Source: Flavobacterium aquidurense (GTDB taxonomy: Bacteria > Bacteroidota > Bacteroidia > Flavobacteriales > Flavobacteriaceae). Taken from it: DNA of 64,000 nt. Within the stretch, counting starts at the first letter, position 1. Every line of letters begins with the position of its first letter. The stretch covers positions 248,001 to 312,000 of the forward strand of contig FNPS01000002.1 in the NCBI GenBank assembly GCA_900107365.1, in the 5' to 3' direction. Below the pieces are notes generated by a model. That model was given only the letters and a program-made list of their open reading frames with translations. It was not told the DNA's origin and did no database searches. Position numbers and translations under genes: made by a program. This document shows positions 61,362-64,000 of this stretch, piece by piece.

Positions 61362-62294
61362 TTAGTTTGGTGACTCTAAGATAGCAATTTTCCCTGTTAA
61401 TTTTTCTTTCCAATTTGTCCAATTGTATTTTTTACTGAAAATAAAAAGCAAAATCGGATAAACCACAAAAATTGGAAGGATAACGTCTAATCCTGCAGAA
61501 GGCTCCGACATATCTTTAAAAATAGAATAGGTTTGAAAAACAGTCCAATCTGATGTTACCAGTATAGCCCCAACCAAATTGTTTGCAGCATGAAATCCTA
61601 AAGCCAGCTCCATTCCTTCGTCCATTAAAGTAATAATACCTAAAAACAGACCTGTACCGATATAATAAACCATAATGATGTAGCCCATTTTTGTAACTTC
61701 CGGATTAAGAATATGCATCGAGCCAAATATTAAAGAAGTCATCAGAAGAGGAAACCATTTATTCATGGCTAAATTGGCAAATCCCTGCATCAAATAACCT
61801 CTAAAAACATATTCTTCTGTACTCGTTTGAATAGGAATTAATAGTATTCCAATTAATACCAAAATAAGAAAGGGAACCAGTTTGAAATTCCAGACAAAAT
61901 TTTCCGGAGATCTTAGATAAACCACCCAAAAACTCAACGCTGAAAAAATAGACCAAACTACGAATGAAAATAAAATACGGCTCCAGTCTACTTTTTTTCT
62001 TGATGTTGTTACTGATAAAAGAGTTTGATTATGTAGATATTTTATAACATAATAAACTCCGGCAAAAGCAAAAGCAAAAGAAATCATCACGAGAAACAAA
62101 GTAATATTGGGATCAAAAATCTGCATTACCTCTGCATTATCCGTCGGAAAAGCTTTTTTGTTGACAAAGCTGGAATACAAAACAGCTGCAGAAAAAGGAA
62201 TTTGTCCAATAAACGATGCTATAATAATTAAAACTGATCCAATAAGATACAACCAAAATTTATTTTGTGGCTTAATTCCTTGTTCTAGAAACAT
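61362..62294 (-). CDS. CPBP-family intramembrane glutamic endopeptidase
   Basis: A 310-residue membrane protein with about eight hydrophobic segments. The protease motif EEYVFRGYLMQGFANLA (about residues 164-180) has the catalytic EExxxR, followed by SLIFGSMHIL and GFHAANNLVGAI with the conserved His residues. CPBP proteins process prenylated or other substrates, and some handle bacteriocins. Here it is upstream of menE and co-transcribed. Substrate unknown. Confidence 0.9.
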   Translation of the reverse strand: MFLEQGIKPQNKFWLYLIGSVLIIIASFIGQIPFSAAVLYSSFVNKKAFPTDNAEVMQIFDPNITLFLVMISFAFAFAGVYYVIKYLHNQTLLSVTTSRKKVDWSRILFSFVVWSIFSALSFWVVYLRSPENFVWNFKLVPFLILVLIGILLIPIQTSTEEYVFRGYLMQGFANLAMNKWFPLLMTSLIFGSMHILNPEVTKMGYIIMVYYIGTGLFLGIITLMDEGMELALGFHAANNLVGAILVTSDWTVFQTYSIFKDMSEPSAGLDVILPIFVVYPILLFIFSKKYNWTNWKEKLTGKIAILESPN

Positions 62295-62407
62295 AACTTA
62301 AAATTTAAAAAATGAGAATTGGATTTAATAAGTAAATCTTACTTTTGATGTCGCTAAAATACCCATTTTTGCATTAACTATCTTACAACATTTTAATATA
62401 TAACAAA

Positions 62408-62758
62408 ATGATACAAATTTATCATAATCCACGTTGCGGAAAATCAAGAACTTGCCTTGCTTTTATGGATCAGGCTAATCAGGAATATGAAATTATTCCT
62501 TATTTAACCAATACGCCAACATTTGATGATTTAAAAGTTTTACTAGGAAAATTAGACCTCGAACCACTCCAATTAGTCAGAACTAAAGAAAAAGTCTGGA
62601 TTGAAAATTACAAAGGAAAAACAATGTCCAATGACGAAATCATTCAATCGATGGTTGACAATCCAATTTTGATTGAGCGACCAATTGTAATAAAAGACGG
62701 GAAAGCCATTATTGGTAGAGATTTAGACAATGTGGCATCCTTTTTAGACTCGATCTAA
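62408..62758 (+). CDS. ArsC/Spx-family arsenate reductase-like protein
   Basis: A 116-residue thioredoxin-fold protein. IYHNPRCGKSRTCLAFM at the N-terminus has the catalytic Cys10 followed by GKS as in ArsC, plus Cys16. LVRTKEKVWIENYKGKTMSNDEII and the ending VIKDGKAIIGRDLDNV are typical of the YffB/ArsC group. No ars operon is adjacent, so a general thiol-reductase role is also possible. Confidence 0.92.
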   Translation: MIQIYHNPRCGKSRTCLAFMDQANQEYEIIPYLTNTPTFDDLKVLLGKLDLEPLQLVRTKEKVWIENYKGKTMSNDEIIQSMVDNPILIERPIVIKDGKAIIGRDLDNVASFLDSI

Positions 62759-62806
62759 AGTACCAAATTAACATTTTTTTGTGATTTTACTCTTTAAACC
62801 AAAAGC

Positions 62807-62814
62807 TACTTTTG
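62807..62814 (+). promoter_or_regulatory. -7 promoter element of the second receptor gene
   Basis: TACTTTTG. Supports transcription towards the ATGs at 62829 or 62847. The candidate TTG upstream is spaced 25 bases, longer than usual. Confidence 0.4.
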
Positions 62815-62846
62815 CCGTCTAAGAATAAATGAAACCAAAAATAACA

Positions 62847-64000
62847 ATGAAAAAAATCAAATTTGCTGTATTACTTGTTCTTTTCTTAACAAGTTTTTAC
62901 AACTATGCACAGCAGGCACCTCCTGGTAAAAACAAGGTAAAAGTTACCGGAAAAGTATTCGAAAAAGTAAGCAAACAACCGCTTGAATATGCTACTATTT
63001 CGCTAATGGCTCCAAACGACACCAAAGTTATTGCAGGCGGAATTACCAACCCTAAAGGTGAATTTGAAGTAGCTGTTGCCCCTGGTACTTATGATATAAA
63101 AGTTGAATTTATTTCATTTAAATCAACCGAAATCAAAGGAAAAATCATTTCCGGAGACACTAGTTTAGGAGTTGTAAATTTATCAGAAGATGCAGCACAA
63201 TTGAATGAAGTTGTTGTTCGTGCTGAAAAATCTACAGTCGAAATAAAACTGGACAAAAAAGTTTACAATGTTGGTCAGGATATGATGGTAAAAGGAGGAA
63301 CTGTAAGCGACGTTTTAGACAACGTACCATCTGTTTCTGTTGATACAGAAGGAAATGTAAGTCTAAGAGGAAGTGATAATATCCGAATTTTAATTGATGG
63401 AAGACCTTCAAATGCGATAAATGTTGCAGAAGCTTTACGTCAGCTTCCTGCAGATGCTATTGATAAAGTCGAAGTTATTACCAATCCATCAGCTCGTTAT
63501 GATGCTGAAGGTGGTTCAGGATTAATTAATATTATTCTTAAGAAAGGTAAAAATCAAGGTTTCAACGGGACTTTCATAGCCTCTACCGGACTTCCGGAAA
63601 CTTATGGCTTAAGTGCCAATTTAAACTATAAAACAGAAAAGCTAAACTACTTTACGACTGCAGGTTATAACTACAGAACGAACGAAGGTGGTGGTGAAAC
63701 TAACACATCTTATTACAATGCTGATGGAACACCAAAAGGCTTTTTAGATGAAGATCGTGACACAAAAAGAACAAACGATGGATTCAATGGAAGAGCCGGG
63801 ATAGAATGGACAGTGGCGAAAAATACTTTTTGGACCAATGCCATTAATTACCAAAAAAGTTCAGGGAACACAACGGACTTAATCAATTACAATAATTACG
63901 ATGCTAATCATGCTTTTACAGGATCTTCTTATCGTTTAAATAATGGTGATACCGGAAGCGCGAATGTAGAATATACTTCTAATTTAATTAAAAACTTCAA
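62847..64000 (+). CDS. Outer-membrane beta-barrel receptor, second copy (partial, 3' end beyond window)
   Basis: The first 384 codons of a CarboxypepD_reg/OMP_b-brl_3 protein. An in-frame ATG at 62829 is also possible, but the signal peptide reads best from 62847 (MKKIKFAVLLVLFLTSFYNYAQ). Regulatory domain at about 30-115 (VTGKVFEKVSKQPLEYATISLMAP in part), plug at about 125-230 (VLDNVPSVSVDTEGNVSLRG, DKVEVITNPSARYDAEGGSGLINIILKKG in parts), then the barrel. Same family as the gene at 9358, with a related plug region. Confidence 0.93.
   Translation, partial: MKKIKFAVLLVLFLTSFYNYAQQAPPGKNKVKVTGKVFEKVSKQPLEYATISLMAPNDTKVIAGGITNPKGEFEVAVAPGTYDIKVEFISFKSTEIKGKIISGDTSLGVVNLSEDAAQLNEVVVRAEKSTVEIKLDKKVYNVGQDMMVKGGTVSDVLDNVPSVSVDTEGNVSLRGSDNIRILIDGRPSNAINVAEALRQLPADAIDKVEVITNPSARYDAEGGSGLINIILKKGKNQGFNGTFIASTGLPETYGLSANLNYKTEKLNYFTTAGYNYRTNEGGGETNTSYYNADGTPKGFLDEDRDTKRTNDGFNGRAGIEWTVAKNTFWTNAINYQKSSGNTTDLINYNNYDANHAFTGSSYRLNNGDTGSANVEYTSNLIKNF

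Overview
The window comes from a Flavobacterium-like member of the Bacteroidetes. The DNA is AT-rich. Promoters follow the Bacteroidetes pattern (TTG about 19-22 bases upstream of TAnnTTTG). Characteristic genes include bacillithiol and menaquinone enzymes, CarboxypepD-type outer-membrane beta-barrel receptors, a LETM1-related biofilm protein and DUF4251 and META-domain proteins. Genus-level identity is inferred from gene content and was not tested.

Layout. 1-2.1 kb (minus): bshB1 (cut by the left edge), isochorismate synthase and a hotdog thioesterase. 2.4-8.5 kb (plus): a beta-helix lipoprotein, a small secreted protein and purL. 8.6-14.3 kb: a Trp/Pro-rich small membrane protein, an outer-membrane receptor, a secreted protein and a long-chain acyl-CoA ligase. 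14.6-16.5 kb (minus): an unknown gene, a metallophosphoesterase remnant and a slipin. 16.6-28.3 kb is an accessory stretch: CT-rich repeats, a tRNA cluster with two degenerate tRNAs and a 230-bp tandem duplication carrying tRNA-Leu, a three-gene CBASS anti-phage operon (HNH-SAVED effector, CD-NTase, E2-like protein), several gene remnants, and a divergent Pnkp-like phosphatase / HD hydrolase pair followed by a WYL regulator. 28.5-35 kb (plus): a MarR regulator and a fadN-fadA-fadE beta-oxidation operon with a four-helix-bundle gene inserted. 35.3-46.2 kb: BCCT transporter, GH18 enzyme, several envelope proteins, Cu/Zn SOD, LETM1-related protein, and a beta-carbonic anhydrase with a SulP transporter. 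46.3-51 kb: dps/oxyR divergent pair, mnmD, ilvE and a MazG-like protein. 51.3-56.6 kb: SRPBCC protein, an ECF sigma factor with a putative anti-sigma and a Spy-like protein, a BNR-repeat protein and an Arg/Asn/Ser-rich lipoprotein. 56.7-64 kb: KUP potassium transporter, an RsmB-like methyltransferase, menE with a CPBP protease, an ArsC-like protein and a second outer-membrane receptor cut by the right edge.

Two themes stand out. The first is the compact CBASS operon, which pairs a SAVED-nuclease effector with an E2-only modifier and sits among decayed genes and odd tRNAs. The second is the intergenic DNA. It is filled with long imperfect inverted repeats built from short repeated words, with short perfect palindromes such as CCCGATAGCTATCGGG (also embedded in the T-arm of both tRNA-Leu copies), and with a TTATT-looped palindrome that overlaps a promoter.
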